From the NCBI RefSeq assembly GCF_014842025.1, contig NZ_JACYUY010000037.1, positions 1 to 57,528 of the forward strand: 57,528 bases of DNA, written 5' to 3'. The position numbers were made by a program, and so were the translations under genes. This document shows, piece by piece, positions 1 to 7,365 of the stretch. How positions within the stretch are numbered: the stretch's first letter is position 1; each line of letters begins with the position of its first letter. The DNA is from Massilia sp. CFBP 13721. Lineage in GTDB: Bacteria > Pseudomonadota > Gammaproteobacteria > Burkholderiales > Burkholderiaceae_D. Under the pieces are notes generated by a model. The model ran no database searches. It worked only from the letters and a program-made list of their open reading frames with translations, and was not told where the DNA came from.

Positions 1-2
1 AC

Positions 3-329
3 CGTCCGTGGGGGCATTACGAGGGCATCGATGCCGGCGACCGTTTCCAGGTCAAGCGCATCACCGTGAAGCCGGGCGAGAAGCTGTCGCTGCAGATGCA
101 CCACCACCGTGCCGAACACTGGGTCGTGGTGTCGGGCACGGCGCGCGTGACCTGCGGCGAGAAGATCAGCCTGCTGTCGGAAAACGAATCGACGTATATT
201 CCGATCGGCATGAACCACCGCCTCGAGAATCCGGGCAAACTGCCGCTGCACATCATCGAAGTGCAGTCCGGCAGCTACCTCGGCGAGGACGACATCGTCC
301 GCTTCGAAGACATCTACAAGCGTTCGTAA
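3..329 (+). CDS. Mannose-1-phosphate guanylyltransferase/mannose-6-phosphate isomerase, C-terminal part (5' end outside window)
   Basis: The reading frame is open from the window edge and ends at TAA 327-329, so only the last 108 residues are seen. They begin RPWGHYEGIDAGDRF and continue through MHHHRAEHWVVVSGTA to the stop. This is the cupin (isomerase) domain of the bifunctional type II enzymes (AlgA/XanB/CpsB/ManC family); the HHHRAEHW segment carries the metal-binding histidines. The family makes GDP-mannose for exopolysaccharide or LPS. The nucleotidyltransferase half would lie upstream. A strong terminator follows, so this is the last gene of its transcript. The family call is firm; whether the missing half is intact cannot be judged. 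Confidence 0.9.
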   Translation, partial: RPWGHYEGIDAGDRFQVKRITVKPGEKLSLQMHHHRAEHWVVVSGTARVTCGEKISLLSENESTYIPIGMNHRLENPGKLPLHIIEVQSGSYLGEDDIVRFEDIYKRS

Positions 330-348
330 GCGATTGTACGAACCAGGC

Positions 349-376
349 AAAACGGACGGCAACGTCCGTTTTTTTT
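349..376 (+). terminator. Rho-independent terminator after the guanylyltransferase gene
   Basis: A perfect 9-bp stem (AAAACGGAC at 349-357 and GTCCGTTTT at 364-372) is followed by a run of T to 376, 20 bases past the stop codon. Confidence 0.9.
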
Positions 377-495
377 CGTCCGTGCCGCCGATCATCCTCT
401 CCCGTGTTGAACAAGGTTTCCAGGTCAACAGTGTGAAGGCCGCTCGCGGTGCGGCATACAATGCACAGTGAGTGAACCCCCTTTTGGAGGCGATC

Positions 496-1251
496 ATGAA
501 AACGCGCGTTGTACTTGCCAGCGCCGCTGCGCTGCTGCTGGCACTGGCCGCACCGCAGGCCGCCGCCCAGAGCGGCGCGCCACCGCTGGATCCCACCCTC
601 GAAGGCCAGCTCGAACGCTGGCTGGGGGCCGGCGACCAGATTTTCGAGAACGTCTATACACGCCAGGGTGCAGGCGACACCTCGCTCGACTTCCACGCCG
701 CCGCCGACGGCCGCGGGCCGACCTTTACCCTGCTGCGCGTGAGCGACCCGGCGGGCAGGGCCTGGCTGGTGGGTGGCTACAATCCGCAAAGCTGGGACAG
801 CGACGACGGCTGGCACATCACGCCGCGCGACTTCCAGCGGTCCGCCTTCATCTTCAACTACACGGTGCCGGCCGTCTACCGCCAGGTGCCGGTCAGCTTC
901 GAGCTGCCCAGCCAGGGCGGCTTCCAGACCTTCAATGCCCTCGACCAGGGACCGACCTTCGGCGCCGGGCCCGACCTGTTCGTCGACGACGCGCTCGATA
1001 CGGCGCTGTCCTGGCGCCTGAGCTATGGCGACCCGGCCGGGGAAGGGCGCAGCATCATCGACGGTTCGGTCGGCGGACGCTTCTTCGCGATCGACGCGAT
1101 GGAAATCTATGCAGTCTCGCCGATTCCGGAACCGGCCGCTGCCGCCATGCTGGCCGGCGGCCTGGGACTGGTGGGGCTGGGCGCTCTCGCTGTGCGCCGG
1201 CGTGGCGGCAAGGGCAGGCCACGGGGGCTGGCGCTGGACGACGCCGCCTGA
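496..1251 (+). CDS. PEP-CTERM sorting domain-containing exported protein
   Basis: This is a 251-residue protein. I chose ATG 496 because GGAGG at 486-490 sits 5 bases upstream; an earlier in-frame start at 472 has no ribosome site. The N-terminus MKTRVVLASAAALLLALAA is a signal peptide ending near AQAAAQ. The C-terminus has the PEP-CTERM pattern: IPEP, a hydrophobic stretch AAAAMLAGGLGLVGLGALAV, then RRR. PEP-CTERM proteins are recognised by an exosortase, cut, and delivered to the surface or exopolysaccharide. Unusually, about 15 residues follow the basic cluster (GGKGRPRGLALDDAA). The body has no domain I recognise. A TACAAT hexamer at 457-462 may be the -10 element. Confidence 0.8.
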   Translation: MKTRVVLASAAALLLALAAPQAAAQSGAPPLDPTLEGQLERWLGAGDQIFENVYTRQGAGDTSLDFHAAADGRGPTFTLLRVSDPAGRAWLVGGYNPQSWDSDDGWHITPRDFQRSAFIFNYTVPAVYRQVPVSFELPSQGGFQTFNALDQGPTFGAGPDLFVDDALDTALSWRLSYGDPAGEGRSIIDGSVGGRFFAIDAMEIYAVSPIPEPAAAAMLAGGLGLVGLGALAVRRRGGKGRPRGLALDDAA

Positions 1252-1260
1252 AGGGCGGCC

Positions 1261-2385
1261 ATGGCTTGCCGCGCCCGCGGTGACCGACTGCTTGGCTACC
1301 ACCGTGGCTGCCGCTGTGCGCCTTTGCGTGCGCTGTTGCGTATGCTATTGCCCGCGCTCGCCTGGTGCGGCGCGGCGGCAGCGCAGGTGACACGGTCAGC
1401 GCCCGCGGAGGGCGTCCTCGAGGCGCGCCAGCTGGCGATCGTCATCAACGACGACGACCCCGACAGCGTCGCCATCGGCGCCTACTACCGGCGCCGGCGC
1501 GCGATCCCCGCCGCCAACGTCGTGCACGTGCGTATCCCCGGACGGCCGGCGGCGCTCGACCCGGCGCGCTTTCGCCTGCTCAAGGCGGAGATCGACAGCC
1601 ACCTGGCGCCCGGGGTCGAGGCCGTCCTCATGCTGTGGAGCGCGCCCTGGAAGGTCGGTTGCCACGGCATCACCGGGGCGTATACCCTGGGCTTCGACGC
1701 CGCCCTGTGCGCCGACCCCTGCGCCGCCGGCAAGCCGAGCCGGTATTTCAACGCGCCAGGCGGGCGTCCCGTGCGCGACTACGGCATGCGCCTGTCGATG
1801 CTGTTGCCGATCGCTTCGCGCCAGGAAGCGACAGCGCTGATCGACCGCGGCGTCGTCAGCGGCATGCGCCGCATCCCTTCGCACGCCTGGTACCTGACGA
1901 CCTCGGAGGCGGCGCGCAACGCGCGCGCCGGCTTCTTTCCGAAGGCCGGTTACCGCGCGGCGCATGCGCTCACGATTCACCGCCTGCAGGCCGACGTCCT
2001 CGAGGGAGCTGGCGACGTGCTGGTCTACCAGACCGGCAAGGCCCAGGTCGACAAGCTCGACACGGTCCGCTTCGTGCCCGGCGCCCTGGCCGACCACTTG
2101 ACCTCGCACGGCGGCGAACTGGAAGGCGGCACGCAAATGAGCAGCCTGCGCTGGCTGGCGGCGGGCGCCACGGCCAGCTACGGCACGGTGGGCGAACCGT
2201 GCAACCACTGGCAAAAATTCCCAAACCCGGGCGTGCTGCTGCGCCATTACCTGAATGGCGACAGCGCCATCGAAGCCTACTGGAAAAGCGTGGCCTGGCC
2301 AGCCCAGGGCGTCTTCATCGGCGAACCGCTGGCGGCGCCGTTTCGTGGTCAATTTCAAAAGTACCCGCGCACGATCGTGCGTTAA
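1261..2385 (+). CDS. TIGR03790 family exported protein
   Basis: The protein has 374 residues and lies 9 bases after the preceding PEP-CTERM gene, so the two are probably co-transcribed. It matches my memory of the TIGR03790 family: an N-terminal segment reading QLAIVINDDDPDSVAIGAYYRRRRAIPAANV, a central AVLMLWSAPWKV segment and a late WLAAGATASYGTVGEPCNHWQKFPNP region. The family has no established function and tends to occur in bacteria with exosortase/PEP-CTERM systems. The signal sequence is unusual because the hydrophobic core (MLLPALAWCGAAAAQ) begins at residue 28. ATG 1342 would give a conventional signal peptide but has no ribosome site, whereas AGGGCGG precedes ATG 1261. Confidence 0.75.
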   Translation: MACRARGDRLLGYHRGCRCAPLRALLRMLLPALAWCGAAAAQVTRSAPAEGVLEARQLAIVINDDDPDSVAIGAYYRRRRAIPAANVVHVRIPGRPAALDPARFRLLKAEIDSHLAPGVEAVLMLWSAPWKVGCHGITGAYTLGFDAALCADPCAAGKPSRYFNAPGGRPVRDYGMRLSMLLPIASRQEATALIDRGVVSGMRRIPSHAWYLTTSEAARNARAGFFPKAGYRAAHALTIHRLQADVLEGAGDVLVYQTGKAQVDKLDTVRFVPGALADHLTSHGGELEGGTQMSSLRWLAAGATASYGTVGEPCNHWQKFPNPGVLLRHYLNGDSAIEAYWKSVAWPAQGVFIGEPLAAPFRGQFQKYPRTIVR

Positions 2386-2447
2386 GTTTCCGTGTGGAAT
2401 CAATGTGTTGCAGCCTTACCTCATCTAGACGAGTGCTGCATTGCACT

Positions 2448-2481
2448 TTGTCATTCTCCTGTCAAATTGTCGCCGTAAGAT
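2448..2481 (+). promoter_or_regulatory. Candidate Pho box with -10 element upstream of the extracellular nuclease gene
   Basis: TTGTCATTCTCCTGTCAA (2448-2465) is two TGTCA half-sites 11 bp apart, the spacing of the PhoB binding box (consensus CTGTCAT-4-CTGTCA). A -10-like TAAGAT follows at 2476-2481, 10 bp after the box, which is the geometry of PhoB-activated promoters where the box replaces the -35. Only the first base deviates from the half-site consensus. The downstream gene encodes a secreted nuclease, a sensible phosphate-starvation target. Confidence 0.6.
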
Positions 2482-2553
2482 TATTTCTAGTAATAAAATG
2501 ATTAGCAGCATCGACAACAAAGATTCTGCCCCCTTACCCCCACTAGGAAGCTC

Positions 2554-5547
2554 ATGAACATGCACGTTGCAACGAATACGCCAGCCGGCCGGCTGACGCT
2601 CCTGGCCGCACTGCTGGCCGGATTATCGACGAGTGCGTTCGCCGCCTCGCCCGACCTCGTCATCAGCCAGATCTATGGCGGTGGCGGCAGCGGCGGCTCG
2701 ACCTACAATCGCGACTTCATCGAGTTGTTCAACCGGGGCAGCGCGCCAGTCGCCCTGAAGGGCAAGAGCCTGCAGTACGCGTCGGCAACGGGCGCAAACT
2801 GGTCGTCGTTCAATGCCTTGCCGGACGTGACCTTGCAGCCTGGCCAGTACTTCCTGGTAGCGGGCAATCCACAAACCGCGGGCGCCGACATCGGCGCGAT
2901 CGACCATAACTGGGCGATGTCGATTTCGGCCACCGCCGGCAGCGTGGCCGTGGCCAACACCACCGCCCAGCTGAGCGCTGCGACCGAAAACACCATCATC
3001 GACCTGGTCGGCTACGGCGGCGCCAACCGCCGCGAGACGGCGCCGACGGCAGTGCTGTCGATCTCGACCCAAGCCCAGCGCCTGGCAGCCGGCTGCACCG
3101 ATACCGATAACAATGCGGGCGACTTCGCCGTCGTCGGGGCAAGCCTGCCGCGCACCGCGAACACGCCCCTGAACGCCTGCGGCGGCACCGGTCCGGGCCC
3201 CGACCCGGATCCAGTGGCCCAGCCGATCGTCCCGTCCTGCCCGGCGACCTTGCAGGTCACGCAGGGCAGCACCGGTAGCGCCGCCATCACGGCACGCGAC
3301 ATCGACAGCATCGTCAACAGCGCGATCCTGAGCGCGGGCGCCGTCCCGGGCATCGAACTGCGCAACTTCGTGGCCGCCTCCGGCACCGGCGCCACCGCCA
3401 GCGCCACGCTGAGCGTCGCCGCCAGCCTCGGCGCCGGCAGCTATCCGGTCACGATCACCTTTGGCAACAACGATGGCCAGAACGCCAGCTGCAGCCTCAA
3501 CGTCAGCGTCGGCGGCCAGCTGACCATCCCGCAAATCCAGGGTTCGGCACCGAAGTCGTCGTTTGCCGGCACCGTGCAGACGACCCAGGGCGTGGTCACC
3601 GCCGTCATCAGCGGCGGTTATTTCATCCAGGACCCGACCGGCGACGGCAACCCGGCAACCTCGGACGGCCTGTACGTGTTCGGCTCGAACGCCGGCCTCG
3701 CCGTGGGCGACCTGGTGCGCGTCACCGGCACCGTCACCGAGTACACGCCATCGGGCGCCACCCGTTCGTACACCGAACTGACCAACCCGACCGCGACCAA
3801 GATCGGCACCGGCAGCGTCGCCCCGACCAATGTCGCGATGCCGAATGCGAACCTGGCCGACGTCGAAGGCATGCTGGTGCGCTTCACCACGCCGCTGACC
3901 GTCAACGGCAACGCCTACCTGGGCGAGCGCGGCGAACTGACCCTGTCCGCCGGCCGCCGCGAAATCCCGACCAACCGCTACGTGCCGGGTTCGCCTGAAG
4001 CGCGCGCACTGGCGGCCAGCAATGCAGCCAACATGATCGTGCTCGACGACGGCATCTTTGTCACCCCGACCACCGTTCCGTACCTGTTCCAGGACGGCAC
4101 CGTGCGTGCAGGCGACACCGTCACCGATCTGACCGGCGTGGTCGATTTCGGCGCCATGGGCGGTGGCGGCGCCTCCTTCAAGCTGCAGCCGACGGTGACG
4201 CCGACCTTCTCGCGTACCAACGAGCGCCTGCCGGCGCCGGTGGTTGCCGGCGGCAACCTGCGCGTGGCCAGCGCCAACGTGCTGAACTTCTTCACCACCT
4301 TCACCAACGGCAACGACGCCTGGGGCCGCACCGGCCAGGGCTGCACGATCGGCACGACGAGCAACCGCTCGAACTGCCGCGGCGCCGACAACATGGCCGA
4401 ATTCGTGCGCCAGCGCGACAAGATCGTCAGTTCGCTGGTGGCGGTGAATGCCGACGTGGTGGGCCTGATGGAAATCCAGAACAACGGCGACATCGCCGTC
4501 GGCTACCTGGTCGAGCAGCTCAACGGCGCCATGGGTGCGAACACCTACGCCGTCGTGCCGAAGCCGGCCGCGACCGGTACCGATGCGATCCGCGTGGCGA
4601 TGATCTACAAGCCAAGCGCGGTGAGCCTGGTGGGCGGCGCCTTGTCGGATGGTGACAACATCAACAACCGTCCACCGATCGCCCAGACCTTCCAGGCGGC
4701 CAACGGCGGCAAGTTCTCGCTGGTGGTCAACCACCTGAAGTCGAAGGGCAGCTGTGGCGGTGGCGCCGGCAACACCGACAGCGGCGACGGCCAGGGTTGC
4801 TGGAACCTGACCCGTGTCCAGCAGGCCACCCGCCTGCGCGACTACTTCCTGCCGCAAGTCGTGGCCGCCGCCAACGATGCCGACGTGCTGATCGTGGGCG
4901 ACATGAACGCCTACGGCATGGAAGATCCGATCCGCCTGCTCAACGCGGCCGGCTACGTCAACGAGATCGAGCGCTTCGTGCGTCCGACCGCGATTCCTTA
5001 CTCGTACGTGTTCGGCGCCGAAAGCGGTTACCTCGACCATGCACTGGCCAGCAGCAGCCTGTCGCCGCAAGTGGCCGGCGTGACCGAATGGCACAACAAT
5101 GCCGACGAACCGGAAGCGATCGACTACAACATCGAGTCGGGCACCGGCCAGGATCCGTACCAGGCCGGTCCTTACCGCGCTTCGGACCACGATCCGGTGG
5201 TGGTCAGCCTGAACCTGGCGGGCAGCACCGTGGACGTGACCGCGGCGGCGAAAGTCGTCAAGTCGGGCTTCACCCAGAACCGCGTGACCGGCAAGTTCAC
5301 CGGCACCGTGACCATCACCAACACCGGCAGCACGCCGATGACCGGCCCGCTGCACCTGGTGCTGCAAGGCTTGACCGCGGGTGTCACGCTGGACGGCAAG
5401 AGCGGCGAAACGGGCGGCGCGCCTTACCTGACGCTGCCAGGCGGCTCGCTGGCCGCCGGCGCTTCGGTCACCGTCACCACCACCTTCACCAATCCATCGC
5501 GAACCGGCTTTGGCTATACCGCCAAGCTGATCTCGGGCACTTTCTAA
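2554..5547 (+). CDS. ExeM/NucH-family extracellular endonuclease with lamin-tail domain
   Basis: This 997-residue secreted protein starts at ATG 2554, with AGGAAG 3 bases upstream. A signal peptide covers about residues 1-30 (LAALLAGLSTSAFAA). A lamin-tail domain follows (about 32-150: DLVISQIYGGGGSGG...RDFIELFNRG). The middle contains an OB-fold-like region seen in ExeM nucleases (about 330-480, QTTQGVVTAVISGGYFIQDP). The endonuclease/exonuclease/phosphatase domain spans about 565-890, with motifs LRVASANVLNFF, GLMEIQNN (catalytic Glu), LVVNHLKSKG, VLIVGDMNAYG and ASDHDPVVVSL (catalytic His). The last 100 residues look like an Ig-like beta domain. Such enzymes degrade extracellular DNA and biofilm matrix. 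The upstream Pho box suggests use of DNA as a phosphate source. The next gene starts 12 bases after the stop. Confidence 0.9.
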   Translation: MNMHVATNTPAGRLTLLAALLAGLSTSAFAASPDLVISQIYGGGGSGGSTYNRDFIELFNRGSAPVALKGKSLQYASATGANWSSFNALPDVTLQPGQYFLVAGNPQTAGADIGAIDHNWAMSISATAGSVAVANTTAQLSAATENTIIDLVGYGGANRRETAPTAVLSISTQAQRLAAGCTDTDNNAGDFAVVGASLPRTANTPLNACGGTGPGPDPDPVAQPIVPSCPATLQVTQGSTGSAAITARDIDSIVNSAILSAGAVPGIELRNFVAASGTGATASATLSVAASLGAGSYPVTITFGNNDGQNASCSLNVSVGGQLTIPQIQGSAPKSSFAGTVQTTQGVVTAVISGGYFIQDPTGDGNPATSDGLYVFGSNAGLAVGDLVRVTGTVTEYTPSGATRSYTELTNPTATKIGTGSVAPTNVAMPNANLADVEGMLVRFTTPLTVNGNAYLGERGELTLSAGRREIPTNRYVPGSPEARALAASNAANMIVLDDGIFVTPTTVPYLFQDGTVRAGDTVTDLTGVVDFGAMGGGGASFKLQPTVTPTFSRTNERLPAPVVAGGNLRVASANVLNFFTTFTNGNDAWGRTGQGCTIGTTSNRSNCRGADNMAEFVRQRDKIVSSLVAVNADVVGLMEIQNNGDIAVGYLVEQLNGAMGANTYAVVPKPAATGTDAIRVAMIYKPSAVSLVGGALSDGDNINNRPPIAQTFQAANGGKFSLVVNHLKSKGSCGGGAGNTDSGDGQGCWNLTRVQQATRLRDYFLPQVVAAANDADVLIVGDMNAYGMEDPIRLLNAAGYVNEIERFVRPTAIPYSYVFGAESGYLDHALASSSLSPQVAGVTEWHNNADEPEAIDYNIESGTGQDPYQAGPYRASDHDPVVVSLNLAGSTVDVTAAAKVVKSGFTQNRVTGKFTGTVTITNTGSTPMTGPLHLVLQGLTAGVTLDGKSGETGGAPYLTLPGGSLAAGASVTVTTTFTNPSRTGFGYTAKLISGTF

Positions 5548-5559
5548 GGAATTACCAGT

Positions 5560-6150
5560 ATGTTCAACCTGAAAAACCTGTTCACCCGCGCGCTGCTGGC
5601 GCTCATGCTCGTCACGGGCGCCGGCGCCGCTTCGGCCGGCCCGACCTATCACGTGACGATCGACACCACGAGCCTGTCCGGCACGGGCTTCCTGGACTTC
5701 CTGTTCAGCGGCGACGCCAACTCGTCCGGTCCTGCAACTGCCACGGTCAGCAACTTCAGCGGCAATGGCACGGGCGTCACGACGTATGGCGATGTCACGC
5801 CTACCGCAACCGGCGCCATATTCGACAACGTCAATGGCTTTGCCGAAGCGCTGATCGGCGTCAACCTGGGTGGCTTGTTCAATTTCGACCTGAGCTTCGA
5901 CGTCGCCCCTGCGGGTGACGGCACCACGTTCAGCTTCGCCCTGTTGAACCCAACCCAGGACGGCTACCTTGGCGTCGACGGCGACCTGGCCCAGTTCCAG
6001 CTGATGCCTGGCAGCGACACCACCGTGTCCTCCGCCAATGCCTTGACCAGCATTGCGCTGGTGAGCGAAGTGCCGGAACCGGCCACCATGGCTTCGCTGA
6101 TGTTCGGCCTGGCACTGATGGGTTCGACCCTGCGCGCACGCCGCAAGTAA
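5560..6150 (+). CDS. PEP-CTERM protein (NF038129-like)
   Basis: The protein has 196 residues. The signal peptide is LLALMLVTGAGAASAG. The mature part begins PTYHVTIDTTSLSGTGFLDFLFSGD, a pattern I associate with the NF038129 group of PEP-CTERM proteins. The C-terminus is textbook: VPEPATMASLMFGLALMGS followed by RARRK. It lies 12 bases after the nuclease gene with AAGGAATT before its ATG, so it probably shares that gene's Pho-type promoter. The role is unknown. The sorting signal predicts export and exosortase-dependent surface attachment; the exosortase itself is not in this window. Confidence 0.85.
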   Translation: MFNLKNLFTRALLALMLVTGAGAASAGPTYHVTIDTTSLSGTGFLDFLFSGDANSSGPATATVSNFSGNGTGVTTYGDVTPTATGAIFDNVNGFAEALIGVNLGGLFNFDLSFDVAPAGDGTTFSFALLNPTQDGYLGVDGDLAQFQLMPGSDTTVSSANALTSIALVSEVPEPATMASLMFGLALMGSTLRARRK

Positions 6151-6184
6151 TTAGCGGATAAGCACCCCAGCGGTAAGGTAAAAA

Positions 6185-6217
6185 GCACACCCGGCGCAAG
6201 CCGGGTGTGCTTTTTTT
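6185..6217 (+). terminator. Rho-independent terminator, possibly bidirectional
   Basis: A perfect 11-bp stem (GCACACCCGGC at 6185-6195, GCCGGGTGTGC at 6200-6210) with a 4-base loop is followed by seven T. A run of A on the left side could let it also end the convergent lipoprotein gene. Confidence 0.92.
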
Positions 6218-6220
6218 ATT

Positions 6221-6523
6221 TCAGCTACCCAGGGCCGCACGGCGCATCGCGTCGATGCGGAAGGCTTCGGCATTGCCGTCGATGATGCGCAGGCCAGCGC
6301 AGTTTTCGGGCTGGCAGTCGGGCAGCGGCTGCTGGGCGGTAACTGCCTGGACGGGAAGGGCGGCCTGGGCCGGTGCACCCTGGACTGCCGGCGAACCCTG
6401 GGTCGTCGCCACCTTGATGGCGGCGCTGGCGTCGAGTGCGTCGGCCGGGGCGCCGGCGCCGCAGGCGGTCAGCAGGGCGAGCAGGGAAGTGGTGAGGACG
6501 GTACGGACTGCAGCAACATTCAT
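6221..6523 (-). CDS. Small hypothetical lipoprotein
   Basis: The protein has 100 residues. The N-terminus MNVAAVRTVLTTSLLALLTACGAG is a lipoprotein signal peptide with lipobox LTAC (Cys 20). After the lipobox the chain is Ala/Gln/Pro-rich and probably flexible (about 22-67). A short C-terminal segment contains two cysteines (DCQPENCAG) and could form a disulfide loop. No family is recognised. It is convergent with the PEP-CTERM gene and transcribed alone from the AT-rich region to its right. Confidence 0.7.
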   Translation of the reverse strand: MNVAAVRTVLTTSLLALLTACGAGAPADALDASAAIKVATTQGSPAVQGAPAQAALPVQAVTAQQPLPDCQPENCAGLRIIDGNAEAFRIDAMRRAALGS

Positions 6524-6837
6524 AATAGTGCTCTATGGAAATTTATTACTGATGAGCTTATTGTAGTCAATAAATTTTCGATTGGAAATTTATTTTGGGA
6601 ATTAACAGAAGATAATGAACGTTTGGTCGCATGTTAGACGCAGTTAAATGCAGTTAAGTATTGATTCAAAGAAATAGCCGTACGGAAACAAATAGGTGCC
6701 GAAGGGATACGTAGCGTCAGCGCGACGTTCCGTTTCTTGACGAGGTGTGGAGAGAAGCGCGGCCGGACCGTCACCCTTGTCGACCTTGAAACGAATCGCC
6801 CTTGACCGGTCCGGCAACGCGCGCGATGATCTGTGCC
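6524..6837. promoter_or_regulatory. AT-rich divergent promoter region with repeated TGGAAATTTATT motifs
   Basis: This region of about 310 bases lies between divergently transcribed lipoprotein genes. TGGAAATTTATT occurs at 6536-6547 and again at 6583-6594, 47 bp apart. The second copy pairs with AATAAATTT at 6569-6577 as an inverted repeat. These are candidate operator sites or a leader hairpin for the leftward gene. The rest (about 6600-6837) shows no convincing gene; a 67-codon open frame on the minus strand was judged spurious. Confidence 0.35.
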
Positions 6838-7257
6838 ATGCGAACACTTCTTCTCTCCCTGATCATGGCCTGCACCGCTTGTACGACGGACGCCGGAACG
6901 CCTCCCGCACCCCAGACGCCGCCAGCTTCCACTTTGACCACCGGCGATGCCAGCGCCGGCACTCTCGAACAAATCCGCGCCATGATCGGCAATGCCGCCT
7001 GCAGCGACGGCTCCCAATGCCGTACGCTCCCAGTCGGTGCGCGCGCCTGTGGCGGGCCGGAAGCCTACCTGCCTTACTCGACGGCGAACTTGTCCGAGCC
7101 GGCCCTGCAGGCGCTGGCCGCACGCTACAAGAGCGAGCGCGAGGCCCAGAACGCGGCCTCGGGCATGATGTCGAACTGCCGGTTCATTCCCGATCCGGGC
7201 GCGGTCTGCCGCGCCGGCACCTGCCAGTTGGGAACGGGCGAGCCGCAAGTGCGCTGA
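6838..7257 (+). CDS. Small hypothetical lipoprotein with conserved-looking cysteines
   Basis: The protein has 139 residues when started at ATG 6838, which gives a clean lipoprotein signal (MRTLLLSLIMACTACTT; lipobox-like MACT or TACT). An in-frame ATG at 6802 would place charged and polar residues before the signal and is less likely. The mature chain has a Thr/Pro-rich linker. It is followed by a segment with six cysteines spread along it (AACSDGSQCRTL, RACGGPEAYLP, SNCRFIPDPGAVCRAGTCQL), suggesting a disulfide-bonded periplasmic domain. No family is recognised. A strong terminator follows 24 bases later, so it is monocistronic. Confidence 0.7.
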   Translation: MRTLLLSLIMACTACTTDAGTPPAPQTPPASTLTTGDASAGTLEQIRAMIGNAACSDGSQCRTLPVGARACGGPEAYLPYSTANLSEPALQALAARYKSEREAQNAASGMMSNCRFIPDPGAVCRAGTCQLGTGEPQVR

Positions 7258-7280
7258 TCCGATACCAACCGGGGGAACAA

Positions 7281-7317
7281 AAAAAACGCTGCGTGTTCGA
7301 AAACACGCAGCGTTTTT
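7281..7317. terminator. Bidirectional Rho-independent terminator
   Basis: A long perfect stem (AAAAACGCTGCGTGTT and its complement AACACGCAGCGTTTTT) has A-rich and T-rich flanks. It serves both the lipoprotein gene on its left and the converging protease gene on its right. Confidence 0.9.
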
Positions 7318-7365
7318 GTTTTTGCAGGCAGGTCCGTTGCCGGACCCGTTTGCTGCCTTACATGC

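Noticed and set aside
2623..5652. 1009-codon open frame on the minus strand opposite the nuclease gene
   Set aside because: It is an antisense shadow typical of GC-rich DNA, with no motifs or ribosome site, while the plus strand has a complete nuclease.
6644..6847. 67-codon minus-strand frame in the gap between the two small lipoproteins
   Set aside because: It overlaps the 5' end of the lipoprotein gene at 6838, has no ribosome site and shows no family resemblance.
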